The notes: generated from the sequence alone by a model not told the origin. Numbered from the stretch's first letter, positions 26,793 through 40,300 are shown. The stretch is DNA of 64,000 bases from Pseudoduganella sp. (GCA_021323265.1 JAJTCO010000003.1:62001-126000), one strand, 5' to 3'. Made by a program: numbers and translations.

Positions 26793-27554
26793 CTACAGCA
26801 AGGCTTGCCAGAACGTGAAAATGGAGGCGAACAGCCGCTCGAACAGCGGCTGCATATGGCGCACCGCCAGCGCGAGCATGGCCAGGCCGGCCATGATCTT
26901 GACCGGCACGCTGATAATGAAGACATTCATTTGCGGCAGGTTGCGGGAAATCACCGCCAGCCCCGCTTCCAGTAGGAACAGGCAGAAGAACACGGGCGCA
27001 GCCAGCCCCAGGCCGAGGATGAACAGCTGGCCGAACTGAGCCAGCACCAGCTCCAGCGACGGTACCGCCAGCAGCGCGCCCAGCGGCACCGCGGCCAGCG
27101 AATAGGCCACCCCGCGCAGCACCAGATGGTGCGCGTCGGCACTGAAGAACAGCACCAGCGCCAGACTGCCCAGTGCCGCCCCGATCAGCGGGCTCTGGCT
27201 GCGCGTCACCGGATCGTACACATTGGCCATGCCGAAACCGAGCTGGATATCGAGCAGCTTACCGGCCAGCGCCACGGCGCCAAAGGCGGTATGGATGCTG
27301 AACGCCAGCATGGCGCCCAGCGCCGCTTCCGTCAGTACGGCCCAGAACAAGGCCGGCGCGCCGGCCGGCGCGGCCGGCATGGCCAGGCCCAGGCTGCTCA
27401 CCAGCGTGGCAGCCAGCGCCAGCAGCAAGACCAGCTTGACGCGCAGCGGCACGGCAAAGCCATCGAACAAGGGCGTGGCCAGCAGCAGCGCTGCCAGGCG
27501 CACCGAGCACAGCAGCACAGCGGCGGCCCAGCCGGCCGCGACCTGGATTTCCAT
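26793..27554 (-). CDS. fliR: Flagellar export apparatus protein FliR
   Basis: A 253-residue integral membrane protein with five to six hydrophobic segments and the FliR hallmark GMANVYDPVTRSQSPLIG. It is part of the FliPQR export gate of the flagellar type III apparatus. Length is normal. It follows fliQ closely. Its usual upstream partner fliP is about 32 kb away on the same strand, on the far side of the RHS gene. Whether fliQR are still expressed with the rest of the cluster is unclear. Confidence 0.93.
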   Translation of the reverse strand: MEIQVAAGWAAAVLLCSVRLAALLLATPLFDGFAVPLRVKLVLLLALAATLVSSLGLAMPAAPAGAPALFWAVLTEAALGAMLAFSIHTAFGAVALAGKLLDIQLGFGMANVYDPVTRSQSPLIGAALGSLALVLFFSADAHHLVLRGVAYSLAAVPLGALLAVPSLELVLAQFGQLFILGLGLAAPVFFCLFLLEAGLAVISRNLPQMNVFIISVPVKIMAGLAMLALAVRHMQPLFERLFASIFTFWQALL

Positions 27555-27560
27555 GGCGGC

Positions 27561-27827
27561 TTACATATAGTTGGGGATATTGGCGATCAAGTCCGTCGCG
27601 TACTGCGTCAGCTTGCGCAGCATCCAGGGCCCGAACAGCGCCAAGGCGGCGCCCGCCGCCACAATCTTGGGTATGAAGGTAATGGAGGCGTCCTGAATCT
27701 GGGTAATGACCTGCAGCACACTGATAACCAGGCCGACCAGCAAGGTCAAACCCAGCACCGGCGCGCAGACCAGCATGGCCTGCAGCAGCAGGTCGGAAAA
27801 CATGTTTAGCGCCAGGTCCGGGCCCAT
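27561..27827 (-). CDS. fliQ: Flagellar export apparatus protein FliQ
   Basis: An 88-residue protein with two transmembrane helices and the conserved central segment LVGLVISVLQVITQIQDASITFIPKI, which is diagnostic of FliQ. It assembles with FliP and FliR in the export gate. It is six bases from fliR and is preceded by the small gene at 27901-28263 rather than by fliP. Confidence 0.93.
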   Translation of the reverse strand: MGPDLALNMFSDLLLQAMLVCAPVLGLTLLVGLVISVLQVITQIQDASITFIPKIVAAGAALALFGPWMLRKLTQYATDLIANIPNYM

Positions 27828-27900
27828 ACGCGACTCCTTCGATCAGGTTGCAACCGCCTCTATCACGGCGCAGTGTAGCGCGGCTGCATATACAGGAAGC

Positions 27901-28263
27901 TTACCGATCGCCGCCCGGCGCCTCGCGCAAGGCCTTTTGCAAGGCGCGGTAGAGCGCCAGCATGAAGGCCCGCCGGTCCCGCAACTCGCTATCGAAGACC
28001 AGCGTTACCTGTTCGAAGACCACTGCGAAGTCTTCGCGCGAATCGATCAGGCAACTCGACAGCGTGCCCAGAATCCCGATGCGCGACACTTCTGGTATCG
28101 CCAAGAACTGCGGCAGAATCAGTGCCTGTACCGCCTGCTGCACTTCGGCATCCTGGTTCACGTCCAACCCGCGCCATTGCTGCCGATCCGCCGCCGAAAT
28201 CGTGACGGCATCAAAAGCCTGCAGTAAGCCGATCACTTTGGTTAATTCATATCGTCTACCCAT
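27901..28263 (-). CDS. Candidate immunity protein for the RHS toxin
   Basis: A 120-residue acidic, helical, cytoplasmic-type protein without signal or membrane segment. No family is recognised. A strong ribosome site (AAAGGAG) precedes ATG 28263. It starts 122 bases after the stop of the giant RHS gene, on the same strand. In polymorphic toxin systems this is the usual place for the cognate immunity gene, and size and composition fit. The short gap has a TATACT that could serve as a separate promoter. The call is positional; the alternative is an unrecognised flagellar accessory gene next to fliQ. Confidence 0.55.
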   Translation of the reverse strand: MGRRYELTKVIGLLQAFDAVTISAADRQQWRGLDVNQDAEVQQAVQALILPQFLAIPEVSRIGILGTLSSCLIDSREDFAVVFEQVTLVFDSELRDRRAFMLALYRALQKALREAPGGDR

Positions 28264-28385
28264 TGTTCTCCTTTCACACGTCCCCGGTCGGCCGAACTGA
28301 CCCCAGGTACGTCACAACGGCCGAGTATAGCGGTGGCGGTATACGGATCGATTTCAGTTCCCCCCCCACCGCACCGCCCGTCCCG

Positions 28386-31300
28386 TCACTGCCCCCACAG
28401 CGGATAAGCCGTGGCGATCCTGCCGCTACCGTCCCGGGCGAACCATACCTGGGCCGAATACTGCCGCCCGTAGTACTCATGCTTCGACTTGAATCCCTCG
28501 CCGACTGGATAAGGGAACTTCACCGGGCGACTGGCCTTTTCCACATCACCCGTGGTCATCCAGATCTTGCGGGCACGCTGAATCGCAGCGACCTGGTCGC
28601 GGGGGCTGAAGAAGCGCGTAGCCGACGATGGCAACCTCGGCTTCTCGCTGTTCGGGTAATAATCGACCACTCCGGTGGACGGGTTGGCCCCCGTAGTGGC
28701 ACGCAAGCGCTGACTTTCCAGACTGGTCTGAGCACCGTGTCGTTCGACAAAGTGGGCCCCCTGGTTGGTCCGTTCCAGGTGGTCCAAATGGCTTTGAGCA
28801 GCGCGCTCGGCCATCGCCGAAATGCGCAGACGACGCGCCCCTTGCTCGGCGGGCACCGCAGCGCGGTTGGCTTGTGCGATACGCGCAAGGGCTTGCATTT
28901 CCGGCGCCCCCGTCGAAGTCGTCGCTGCCGCGACGCTGTGGGCTGCCAATCCCGCGCCCGCAGTTTGGCCAGCCGAGGTTCGCCGGCCTACAATTTCCGC
29001 AATCCGCGCGCGTCGCTCTCGAGCAGCCCAATCGGGCGCGCGATTGGCGGCCGCAATCCGGTCAAGTCCACGCATCTCGGGTGAACGTGCAGCCATTTGG
29101 CCGTTATCCAGATACCCCTGCACGGGCTTGGGCAGGACATATTGTGTGCCCAGGCCGCGCTGGCCAAACCACGGCGCGGCAACACTGCGCTCAACGCCGG
29201 GAATCGAATCGGTTACCGAGTAGGCCGAACCTGGTGCCGTAGGCTCCGATCCCAATGCACGCGACGCGGTCGATGCGTAAGCGGGCGACACATAGGTCCC
29301 GCCTTCGCCGCCGAAACGATCCACGCCGGTTCCTTCTGGCAGCGTTACCGTCCTTTGCGTACCCGGCATTGCGCCGTTAAATGGCGGATGCCATACGCTG
29401 CCATCAGCCCGCCGCCAGTTTGCCGCTTGCGCCAATTCGCGTTCGCGGGCCAACTGACCGCGCTCATTAATGGTCTGATCCAGACTCTTATAGCGGCCCT
29501 CATGGTTGTTGCTGGCGATACGATCCAGACCTGCCGCCTCGCTGCGCATACCTGGGTCGCCAAACATGCGCTTGCGCAACAATGGTTCAGCACGCGTCAG
29601 TGGGCCAAGCAATCCCTGCTCGGACAGGCGGCGGTAGATTCCTTCTTCGGTCGTTGCACTATATCCCTCAATCTGCTCCAGCGTTCTCATATGCGTTTGG
29701 CGCCACGGTTCCATTGCGCTGTCCGCACTATTGCGCACCGTAAGGCCGTCAAACTGGGCCATTGTCTGCAGCTGATATTCATAGCTTCCGCGTTCCACCG
29801 CGGCCCGCACATCAGGATTGCTCTCGATCAAATCACGCACCCGCTCAGCACCCAACTCGCCTGATAGCCTGTTGATCTGGTTCTCGTGCCGCGCCTCATG
29901 CAGCGCGGCAAAAATGGAGGAGTTCTCAGGCGAAAACTTCAGGACCCGTTGTCCATTTTCCCAACCAGCTTGGCCAGCCGCGCGCGCGTTCCAGAGTTCG
30001 AATGCAGCTTCCTTAGAATCAAGAACTTTGGTGCCCATGGACTCAAAGTGCCGTTTAACACCATCGTAGTTTCGCCAGTTACCCACCGGGGTATCGAGCA
30101 ACCAGTGGCGGCTCGGCGAGAAAATTTCTCCAGATAAATCCACTGGCTTGCCACCAAGTGCCAAAGTCTCATTTTCCCCGAGCGGAGGCCCCCCATCCCC
30201 AAGGTTGATGTCTGAGAAGGTGTCCTCAAGCTCAGCTCCATTCGTCATCCCGCGAGAATCATTTGGCATAGCAGAATTTAGCAACACGGTCGAAGCAGGC
30301 GACCCATTCCCCGTTGTAGCGGCCGCCGTTCGCGCAGTCGCGGCAGCAGTCAATTGACGGTCCTGCGTGTCGGAATACCGCTGCGGAACTGCACCGAACG
30401 TTGGCGACGGGTCAAGTGCATACGCGCGCAATCCGTCAACCGCCTTGGAATCGGTGCGCGGAACTGCGCCGACTTCAAATGAAGTCGACGGATGGCTGCC
30501 GCCGCCAATCTTCAACTTCGCTGAGACGTTGGCGCCGAGATCCAACGCCTTGCCGAACACCATGCCGCCCAACAGGTTGGCGCCAAGGTTAACCACACCT
30601 TCGGAGGCCTGCAAATTCTGGTAGACGTCAATCCGCCTCATGTTCTGCATCACGGGTACGGCATCGGCTGCAAGGTTCAGCGCGATATCGACTCCTTTGA
30701 TTGCACGACCAGCCATGACCGAGCCTTTTGCCAACGCCACCCCGCGTGCACTGAGGGCGAACTTACTCCAACCACCTGTCGCCGCAACCATGGCGAGGTC
30801 GAACACCCGCCCCTTCAACTCACTACCTACTCGCTCATCCATGCGAGCCCCCGGCCCAAGGTTTTGCAGTTCCCGTCCGTACGCACTGAGGTTGGAGACA
30901 TTCAACCTTTCATCATTGCCCGTTAACGCGTACATCGCGGCGGCACCGGCGCCGCGCAATGCATCCCCCACGACCAACCCCTCCTCCAGCGCCGCGCCAA
31001 GGCCTATCTCGGGCAACGTCGTCCCGACCCTAAAGCCATCGCGCAGTGTTGGGTTGTCAGATGTCCATGTGTGATAGGTCTGGTCAACGCTATTACCGTA
31101 ATGACTCAACGATGCGCCAACCGAGTCTAAGCCTACGCTTTCTGCAACTTGCGCTTGCCAGTCGGATTGCGTATTGATCGCCCATACACCTGCACCAACA
31201 GCGGCACCAGCTCCGAATTGCAGCATTTTGAGTCGGGTTTGTTCGCGCCCCATTCCATGCACAATGTTGCGCCCCGCTCCGAATGCATCACGATAATCCG

Positions 31301-34300
31301 CATTACCATCCCGTGGCGTAACGCTAGCACCATAGTCTTGCGCCCAACTGCGGGAGGCTTTGGCGAGGCCATCCATGCCAAGAAGCTCTGCTTTATCCGC
31401 CACATGCTCCGCCACAGCGGACGGCGCGCCAACGAGAGCGCCAGCAACGAAGCCGACAACATGGTGCCGCGAGATCTCTTTGGATTCTTCTGGCTGTGTG
31501 CTTGCCGGGATAGCCCGCTGCTGCTCCGGCACAATGCTAATGGCCCGGGCCGGATCTTGTTGCCCGTTAAGTTGGGCTACATAATCGGTGAACTCCCGGA
31601 CCTTAGCTTCACGCTCAGCCACAACGGCATCGCGTGCGGCACGCGCCTTTTCCAAGCGATAGTTCGAATTGGCAAGCATCCACTTAAGACCTTGGGCTGA
31701 CTGTTGGTCGGTCACGTCGTTGATGCCCGGGATACGCAATTCGGTTCCCTTCCGAAGCAAAGCGTTCTTGCCCAATACATCCCTATTGTGGTAAGCGAGC
31801 GCACCCGGCGATACATTGAACCTTCGCGCTAGGCGGAGCAGCTGATCATCCTTCCTGACTCTGTATGTCCGGCCTGGGGCCGCTGGCGAATCCTGATCGC
31901 CGGCAGCGGTCGCGGATACGGAAGGCGGCAAACCCAGTTCACCGATCCTTGCGCCCAACTCGTCAAACCCGCTTAAGTCGACGTTAAGCGACAACCCATC
32001 CGGGTGTGCTAGCTGCACATCGTTAGAAACAGAGTCCAAACCACCACGATGGTTGGGTGACATGCTGCCGGGGTGCGCGTGCAGTGCGCCGGCTTCGCCC
32101 TCGGATCTCTGTGCTGCTTCTGACAGCATCTGTTTGCGCTCACTCAGTTCATCACCATAACCAGTGGCGGCTGCTGCTGCCGCGTTCAACAGCAGGCCAC
32201 CGTAGAACAGCGTAGCGTTATCTCTTCCTTTATCTCCGTAAGCCAGGCTCTGCAAGCCGCGGCTCATCAAGGTCGATCCCGCCCCAACCGCGACACGCGT
32301 GGCCACACCAAATGCCACCTGATGACTTGCCGGTACATAGGCTTTGATTTGCTTGAGGCCCGCCGATGCGCCGCCTGCAGCGGCGCCAACGGCTGCACTG
32401 ATCAAAGCGTCTTTAGCCACGCTGCCCCAGTCCAGATCCTTTCCACTATTAATGCTCTCAAGTAAGCTTCCGGCGACGGAACTCATAAAGCCACCAATGG
32501 CGCCGCCCGCAGCACCAGCGACAATTGCGGTAGCACTAGCGGACAAAGACATTGCATTACCAACCAAGTCGCCAATCTTGGATCCGATCGCGCCACCCGC
32601 AGCCCCCAGAGCCCCCCCCGCGGCCCCCGTCAAACCGGCGATTGCCATCTTCTCGAAATTAAAACCCTTCTGCATGCCAATTTCCATGCCGACCAATTGG
32701 CCTGCCGCGTTGCCCGCCATCGCAGAACCGGCGCCCAGCAGAATAACTGCCAACGGTCCCATGAATGGTCCGGCAAGGCCAGCCGTAGCCACCGTTACCA
32801 AGGCCGAGACAGCGATAGTCACCGCCACGACTATCAGACGCGCATGTGGGCAGGCATCGGCTTTGTGTGGACTCGCCAGCTCCAGCGCATTGCTTGTAGA
32901 GCGGACTACGTTGGCGCGCGATGTGATGCTTGTATTATGGACACCGATATTGGAACGGTTCGGCACCGAAATGACCTGGCCGCTACGAAGTTCGGACTCG
33001 CCAAGCAAGCCATTCGCATCGGCAATCTCATACCACAAACTTGCATCGCCATAATAATTTTGGGCAATGGTTCGCAAGCTATCGCCGCTTGCAACCGTGT
33101 GTTTGCGGACAGCACCAACCTGGTCAGCAGCACTGACCCCGACGAAGTTCTGGTCGAAGTCATGTGATAGCGATGGTGCCCACGCAGGCGCTATGGCACC
33201 GGATTGCGGCAATGCAGGCGAGACGTTGTAATTCTCATGCCGACGATCATTCGTCAGCGAACCATAAATTCTGCCGTCAACCACAATATTTCGCGTGTAG
33301 TGCGCTTCGAGTGGTGCCGGTGCGGCGTCGCGCTTAACACGCATGAACTGACTCTGGTGCAACTGCGCACCTTGGTGATCAGCCTGGAAGGTTGTGGTTC
33401 CGGATGAACCGGTCCACTTATTGTCCTTGTCACGCGACTTGCTGAAGGACGTACTGGAGGCAATGTTGCCATTCACATCGAAGGAACTACCTGTGCCCGA
33501 CCAGGTCTCACTGTTCTTGGTCCAGTCACCGTTATCCACCGAGCTCTCGGAAATGGAATATGAACTGGTACCAACCTCTTGAGGTGAGCCGCCCGCATGA
33601 ACATAGGAATAGTCGGTTGTCTCAACCGTCTTCAGGTCGAAGTGCGTCCCATTTTCCGAGTACGACTGAGTGTCCTTGACCCGCTTACTTGTCAACCTTG
33701 TCTTATCTGGCAATGCGTAATAATAGTCAATCGTCTTGTAGACATTGGCGGCCGCGCCATCCTTCTGAATATAGGATTGCTCATATAAGACTTTACCATC
33801 GCCATCCAGGCGTGTAACCAGGGTCTTCTTGAACAGTCCCAACTCGCCCGTACCGCCGCGGACGTCGCGAACCTCTTCCCGGATCCATGTCATTTCGCCC
33901 GATTGGCCCGCGCTGTCCAGCCTGCGAAGGCTGGACATCGAGCCACCATATCCCAGGTCGCGCGGATACACGCGGACAGCGCTCAACTCCCCGTCGGAGG
34001 CGCGATAGGAATACTCCTCCGTCTGCTCATACGGCCCAGTATTTCCTTGCGCGTACATGCCATACTCGACACGTTCGCGCTGGCCCGCCAAGTTATATTT
34101 GATCTTTATGCCATTGTCGCCACGTTCAATCGCATCATCGGCCGTGCTCTCTGTACCTTTCTTATTCAATCGTCCCTGGCTGATGGTCAGCCGGTTCTGC
34201 GCGTCGTAGTCATACCAAACCTCGTCGGGAGTCTGGTACACCGTGCCGTCCGTCGCTCGCCGATATACCGCCAAGGTGCGGCGAACATTGCCAACCTGAT

Positions 34301-37300
34301 CGTAGTCGCGATGCACATGCGCATCACGCGTCCGAACGTCGGTCTCGCGACGGAGCGCATCGTACGAAATGGTTGCGCTGTCCAGGAGCCTTCCCGCATT
34401 CCCATCTGCCAGGGCCGTACTCTGCATGACTTCGGTTCTATTGCTGGCAGCGTCGTAGCGATAGTCCGTGCGCCGCTGCAGGCTGACGTCAACAACACTG
34501 CCAAGCAAACCATTACTGAAGTAGTAGTAACGCAAATCCTGGCCCCGAGACCCGTGCTTGCGCGTGGTTTGACCGGCCCAGTTCAATATCGTCCAGGTAT
34601 CGTACGCCCCGTCGAAATGATAGGTCTGTCGACCGAAATAGTCGGTATTGGTTTGCTGGCTAACACTCCAACCGGTCTTGCTAAGCGTTTCCGTATAACC
34701 ACCGACAGATTCAATGCCGGACCCTTGCACGTTCGCGTTAAAGCTGTACGTGTGCGTGACTTCAATTCCAGCCGCTGACTTGGTGTAAGTCACGCGCCCT
34801 TCGGCATCATACTTTGTGCTTTCCACACCCACGCCCACGCCACCGGCAACGTCTTTGACATAGCGGGTTACGGTCGCACGTTCCCCTTTTTCGGTATATG
34901 TGTAAGCTTCTTGCAGGTAGTCGCCGTTGCCATTGTCCCGTGTCATACGGAGCAGAAGGCCACGCTCATCGAACATGTAGCTGGTAGCACGCATGGCGCC
35001 GTCGTACTTGGTGCTGATATCACCAAACACATCGTATTTGTACATCGCCACCAGACCGTTATCAGCGTGTTCCTCATAGACCAAATCCTTGCCATCACGG
35101 CCTTTGGCATTCAGGTAGCTATAGGTGGTTGAATGGCCTTTAGCATCGGTACGCTTCACCATCCGACCGCCGCGACTGTACTGATATGTGGTCGAACCTC
35201 GCGCTCCGACGGTCTGCACACCCGTTTCATCCATGTAATTGGAAATGGGGGCGGTCTCGCGCGTTAAATTGCCGGCGCCATCGTACTCCCGCGTAATCTC
35301 ATTATTCAATTCATCATGCAACGCGACTACTTCGCCAAATGCATTGAATTTCTGACGATTCGAGACCATGAGGGCACTGATACCGGAAAGTGTCCAGATG
35401 CCGCCTGTTCCCGCGTACTGTCCGGCGGGCACTTTTCCAGCATGCGACTTACGCAAAACTTCCGGCGTGCTGCCGCCCAGCTTTAGCTCCCCTGAACTCG
35501 TGCTAAGCAGCGCTTCCCCCGCATATGCATTTACCGTGTACTGGATGGAATCGCCCAGCAGAGCCAAACCGCGAGCGTCCCAATAGAAGACACCCTTTTC
35601 CGTGGAGCTTGCATACGCTTCAGCTATCCCATCTGCTCCGATGTAGGACACCTCGACGCGCGTCGCGCCAGCCGCCAGGGCATCGATACGAATGACCTGC
35701 TCGCAATCATCGAGCAAGCCGTAACTCTTCACCCTTAAACCAGAAATCCCGATTTCCAAGCGACCGGCCATGTGCGAGACGGGCTCCCCCCCCTCGTTCA
35801 CTTCCAGCATCACGTCATAAGTACCAACTTCACCTACCGGTGGGACCCAGCTATACCCATCACGCAGAGTCCCGACGCCGGTCGCAGGGTTCAAAGCCAC
35901 CTCCTTCCAAACCAGGTCGGACACATTTCGATAGCGAAGAGTCACCTGGCGCGCTGTTCCGACCGATCCCGCGGCATTCGCGGATTGCTCGAAGAAGACC
36001 ACGCCGCCGCCGATCTCGATTGCACCTTGTCCGATTCGGAGAGCATTGGTGTCAGAAGGCGATGCGCTCACGGTAACCGCGCCGGTAGCAGTATTTCGCT
36101 TCAAGACACCGGCGCTCACGGCCAGCATCTTTCCCTGTCCATCAACCGCGATAGTCTGATACTCGTATTCACTTCCATCGCCCATTGGCGTTGACGGGTC
36201 AGTCAGGTCGAATTGGTAAACATCGCGCACCATATCAATGCCGTTTGGCATCGGATTGCTCATAGTCCGCAATTCGAAGGCGCTGTCACTTCCCTTTTTG
36301 CGATACGCCAAGAGAACCTGTGCAGGGCGTTGCACCAAGCCAGCCAGGACAAGCTTCGAGCTCACCGGCACCAGCGTTGCGCTCGCAGTGCGAGTCCATG
36401 GCAGCTTTTCAGTCTGATGGGTAGGATTGTTCGGATCAAGCGGGAAGGGTGGCGCATCGGCCCAGGAGTTATACGCCCCCGATGCCAGTAGCACACGTCC
36501 ACCGTTATCGCCCGAAGCGATGCGGCGATATATGCACAAAGTTCCATTGCTCACCAAACGGGCATTGGCAGCTTCTGTTCCGTCAAGATCGAGTACCGCG
36601 CTCTGTCCCCCAGTTGCTTCAGCCGCGGCGACCACATTCCCGTCAGAATCGAGCAGTTCTACCTCATAGTGTTCGCCGGTCCCCGCATAGCGAATGTCTT
36701 TGAGATCGACTGTGAGGCTAGCCTCCCGCAAATTTTCCGTTTTTGACCAGTAACCAGACGAACCTTCCGGGTCGAAACTAATCCATTGCCAGGTTCGCTC
36801 CCACTCGCCGGTAACGGTGTAGGAAACCGGATCGGCGCCATTGCCTACACCAATGGCCTGTACTCCAGCCAGTGGGGAGTTCAATGCGCTCCACTTTTGC
36901 GCGGACTGGTTAATCGTCAGGCGGGCACCTTGACTGCCATCATCGAATGCACGTGCCTTGTTGGCAATACGTTGCATCGCATCAGGAACGGAAGCGTTTG
37001 GACGCCGTGTCTCCACCAGGCGATTCGCGTGGTCGTAGACCGCGATCTCCGCGTTCATTTTGGCGAGCAGCTGACCATCGAGCGCATCGGTAAGCTGCTC
37101 CAGCTTTACGTTGCGCAGGTCATCGCCGGCCGTGCGCAGCGTCAGCGTGGCGTTCCCGTTCGCGTCATACATGAACCATTTCATGACGCCATCGGCGCTG
37201 TTGGTTCGCATTACGCGCCCGGCCTTGTCGTACTCCGTAAACTCTTGGTATCGAAGGATCGAATTCAGGTCTTTTCGCTTTCCGCGCGAAACCATACCCC

Positions 37301-40300
37301 CAAATACGTCGTACTTCATATCGGTGACAGCGTATTGTTCAACGCTTTGACCACGAGTACGCTTCTTGTACTCTTGGGTAACCCTGCCTTCCGCGTCGTA
37401 AATTGCATAAGATTCTTCGGTCCACGATTCCGATTCACCGGCCTGGCGTACCAGCTCGGTGGTTCGGGTCTGGCGCCCATCACGGTCGTATTCGAAGACC
37501 TGATGCCGGTACGATGATCCGCCCCCTTCGTCGTGCGCCACCAGGCGGTCAGCATGATCGTAAGAGTTAACCGTCTCGCGCTTGTCATAATCGGCAGAGC
37601 CAAGGCGCACAAGGCGCTTGATGCGCCCGAAGGCATCGTACTCGATCGAGCTGGCCTGAGCGCCCCCCTCCAGCGCACCCTCGTGACTGAATACACCGTT
37701 CGACTTGATGACATGGCGGACAGTTGCCGCTTCGCGCGTGCGCCGCCCGAGATTGTCGTACTGGTAGGTCGTCTCCTGGCCGTCAGGATCAACCTTTCGG
37801 CCAACCATTCCCAGTCCAATGTAATGATAAGAGGTGACAGCTTCCACCGGCGTGCGGGAATTTTCTGCCACTTCGTCATACAGCCAAACTGCCTGCAAGA
37901 CCACGTCCCCGGCAGCATTGGTATAGGTGCTGGTTTTACGCACCTGGGACGAGTCTGCGGTTTCCGGATCTATGCCAACACTATCAATAACTTCAACAAG
38001 TGAATCACTATCAGATGCGCGAATCGCGCTGTTATAGCGAAGCTCATACGTAAGCAACCCACTACCGCCCAGCTTTTCGGCGTATTGATTCTTCGCGTAA
38101 TACCAAACTGTCAGTCCCCCGCCAGCGTCCAACTGGGCCCGCTTACGGCCGATCATGTCATAGTAGAAGCGCGTCGTTTCTCCGCGCGCGCCGACAATTT
38201 TCACCACATTTCCAAACAGGTCGAAGTAGTGATGAGTCGTAATGTCTCCTCTGAAATTCACGTAGCCTGGACCACTGCCAGTATCATTGGAAAATTCACC
38301 CAGGGCGACGTCGCGGATACTGCTTTGTATCATATGACCAGCTGCGTCGTAACGGAACTCAGTCTCCCTTACTTCCCCCTCTGGAATGCTCACCGGACCT
38401 TCCTCCGGAATGGCCACCGGGGTTCCGTAGATCTTCGTAAGTACTGCATTGTTGGCTGCGTCGCGCACCCAGCTGGTCAGCATTCCACCCGGCGAAATCT
38501 CATGGATCAGCCGATCCGCAGCATCAAAATAGCTGCGCGTTATTCTCCCGCCTGGAGTCGTGGTGCGAACCAAATTGCCACGCAAGTCGTATTCATATCG
38601 TTCGACCAATGCGGCCACTTCTTCGGTATTTGTACTACTATCAAATGAGGACACCGGCATCGTGGTCTTGCTTACGACCTGGCCACGCAGGCTAAAGCCG
38701 TATGTCGTAGTCCTTTCAACCTGAAGGCCAACGCCCTCCTTCGACTCAATCCGATTTCCATAAGCGTCGTACTTGTACCCGTTGACAACGTCCTTAAGCC
38801 CGAGAGCACCATTGGCAACCTGTACTGGCAACGTTTCCGATGTCACTCTACCCAAGCGATCGTATTCGTATTCCCATTGCCCAAGCTCGCCCGTCGTATT
38901 TTCGACGTCATCCCCGGGAGTCCAACCACCTTCCGGGAACGCCCAAAGGCCTTTGGTGGCAATCTCGCCGAACGCGTTAAAGGAATGCGTGACGCGACGC
39001 CCGCGAGTATTGGCATCACCAAAGGTCTTTGTTTCATCCACCCGCATACCGCGCTTATCAAAGATGGCATTGACAGTTCCGTCTACCACCTCGCCGCTCA
39101 CAACGTAGCTCATCTTTCGATCTGAGTGGGCCTTAGTCAGATTCGCAGTACTGAAATACTTTCGTTTTTGCACCTCATTACCAAACGCGTTGTAGCTGGT
39201 TTCCGTGCGCTGGCCGTCCGCATCGATTTCCACGCGCTTTCGATTGGCGCGGTCAAACACGAACAGCGTGTCCGTGCCCGCGAGCGCACTGTCGGTGCGT
39301 ACCCCATCATCGCCGTAGCTGCCAACAGCACGCGAGCTCCGGATGATGTTGCCGAAGGCATCGTATTCCTGTTCGATGACACCGCTTTGCAGGTCGCTGC
39401 GCCCCAGGTCCTTCATGCGCGGTTGCACCAGCTTGATCACCTGGCCATTGCGGTCCATCTCTCGCCGGTCGGTGTACAGAGACAGGATGGCCTTCTTATC
39501 TGCGTCGCCCAGCTCACTGGCATTGCGCGCAAAGCCCATCAGCGCGCGTTCATTGGCCAGCCAGTTATCCGGGCTGGCTGGATCGTCCACTTCGTGCCAT
39601 TGGTTCGATTCCGCCAACGCAATGCCGCGTGCTGCGATCACCTCCAGGCTATTGAAGCCATGCACAAAACGCGTCGTCCCGGCCGGTGTAGTCTCCTCCG
39701 TGACACGTCCCAGCTTGTCATAGGACCGCGTCACCACCGACTCATCGTCAGTTCCCGGCGCCCGGACAATCCGGGTGGCCTGGCCAAACATGTCGTAGGT
39801 GGTCGCCGTCTCCAGGGTACGGTCGGCGTCAATGCGCTGGCGCTCACTGGTGACACGACCGGCGGCGTCATACGAATAGCTGGTCAGGGCAGCCAGCGGG
39901 GCGCTGGTGCTCACCAGTTCCGCAGTGATCGCGGCGATGGCCGACGCGACAGTTGTCGCATCGGCGGTCACACTGCTCATCGCAACCGGGTAACGCAGGA
40001 CGTCGGTGGCCTGGCCGAACACGTCGTAGCGTGTTTCCGTCACATAGTTCTCGGCATCGACCACAAAGCGCGGCCGTCCGGCACTATCGTTGACGGTAAC
40101 GGTGGTACGGTCCTTGGTATTGGTGGTGAGCGCTTCCGTGCTGGTTGGAATACTGCTGGTCTGCGACCAGGCCGTCAACGGAGTAGCGTACTGGCGCACC
40201 AGCGCCGGTTCGTTGAAGCGGTTGGTTTCGTAGGCTGTGACACAGCCCTCCGCATCCACGCTGAGTAATTTGCTACCGTTTGCACGGTAGCTGTAGGCGC

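Noticed and set aside
28359..28366. Run of eight C just after the RHS stop, considered as a phase-variation tract
   Set aside because: It lies outside the coding frame, so slippage would not change the protein. An effect on the downstream gene is only speculative.
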